Origin: CAZSNT01 sp964607765
GTDB taxonomy: Bacteria; Verrucomicrobiota; Lentisphaeria; Oligosphaerales; JABHEG01
Length of the DNA: 16,769 bases
Assembly (NCBI GenBank): GCA_964607765.1
Contig: CAZSNT010000201.1
Location: 1-16,769, forward strand
Direction of reading: 5' to 3'
Shown: positions 16,529 through 16,769 of the stretch, in pieces
Position numbering within the stretch: the first letter of the stretch is position 1
Layout of the letters: the number at the start of each line of letters is the position of its first letter
Translations under genes and position numbers: made by a program
The notes under the pieces: model-generated
The model's input: only the letters and a program-made list of their open reading frames with translations
What the model was told of the DNA's origin: nothing
The model's database searches: none

Positions 16529-16638
16529 GGTGGCAGTCTCCTGTGTGTAACCAGACAATGCTCGAAGCTCCGCAATACTGGGCGTGCCGGACAATGCGAG
16601 GCCAACTGGCCAGTATCGCCAATCATTCCTAGTTACAT

Positions 16639-16667
16639 AGTATAGCAAACCGGGCAGGTCTTGGCAA
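16639..16667 (-). promoter_or_regulatory. sigma-70-type promoter of pseudopilin-like copy 2
   Basis: On the minus strand TTGCCA (16667-16662) and TATACT (16644-16639) are 17 bp apart, with TTTGC before the -10. The expected start is near 16632, giving a leader of about 104 nt. The -35 box and spacing are the same as in copy 1. Confidence 0.8.
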
Positions 16668-16672
16668 GACCT
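16656..16672. promoter_or_regulatory. perfect palindrome over the -35 box, candidate operator
   Basis: AGGTCTTG-G-CAAGACCT has 8-bp perfect arms around one base and covers the -35 hexamer (16662-16667). A dimeric repressor bound here would block the promoter. The copy 1 promoter keeps TTGCCA but not the palindrome. Confidence 0.6.
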
Positions 16673-16696
16673 TTGTTTTCGGATCGGCAACCCCAA

Positions 16697-16748
16697 TTAC
16701 GTGAGGCAGCCGCACCCCCGTAGCCCGGCTCTCCTGAGCCGGGTGTCC
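16697..16748 (-). repeat. REP-like hairpin element, copy at right end
   Basis: Hairpin CCCGGCTC-TCCT-GAGCCGGG (16724-16743), preceded by TTACGTGAGGC and ACCCCCGTAG. It is the inverse of 30-76. If the two ends of the window are joined through the shared 19 bp, the two arms form one inverted pair with a spacer of about 30 nt. Confidence 0.8.
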
Positions 16749-16769
16749 CGCCGTGCCTACGGATAGAGC

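Overview
The window is GC-rich DNA from a Gram-negative bacterium. It most likely belongs to the Planctomycetota/Lentisphaerota/Kiritimatiellota side of the PVC superphylum. The basis is gene content: two pseudopilin-like proteins with an [20 protein letters not shown] N-terminus, an exported PQQ-type beta-propeller with the HHHRCYRGKATERF and PHPCRCF motifs, a divergent URO-D-family enzyme and a secreted esterase. This assignment is inference from gene families, not a phylogenetic test. I found no tRNA, rRNA, CRISPR array, transposase or phage gene.

Layout. (a) 1-1128: half of a palindromic repeat, then a secreted alpha/beta hydrolase. (b) 1129-5614: an intergenic region with repeats and a good sigma-54 promoter (1441-1456), then a plus-strand cluster. 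The cluster encodes a small secreted Cys/Gly/Arg-rich protein, a membrane histidine kinase whose extracytoplasmic loop has a similar Gly/Arg-rich stretch, a sigma-54 activator of the NtrC/ZraR type, and a His-containing membrane protein resembling DUF4405. The last three genes overlap by a few bases. (c) 5565-10110, minus strand: a 1115-residue exported protein with a methyltransferase-like N-terminus fused to beta-propeller repeats, and a URO-D-family protein. (d) 10111-10689: an intergenic repeat cluster. (e) 10690-14100: one 1136-residue protein joining a polytopic membrane domain, a spermidine-synthase-like domain and a TPR-like tail. (f) 14300-16672, minus strand: two tandem 258-residue pseudopilin-like genes, about 80% identical by hand alignment, each with its own promoter (TTGCCA-N17-TATAMT) and intrinsic terminator. 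A three-unit tandem repeat lies between them.

How the genes may work together. The clearest system is 1441-5614. A sigma-54 promoter precedes a locus that encodes its own sigma-54 activator and cognate kinase, a layout like ZraP-ZraSR. The likely theme is envelope, metal or redox stress sensing, but the ligand is unknown. The other genes look like single transcription units.

Repeats. Hairpin repeats with an 8-bp stem and a 4-nt loop occur at both window ends and at 10358-10584, partly as inverted pairs resembling REPINs. Stem variants show a compensatory base-pair change. The first and last 19 bases of the window are identical and lie in the loop of one such pair. The window is therefore either a circle cut inside a repeat or a segment bounded by two repeat copies.
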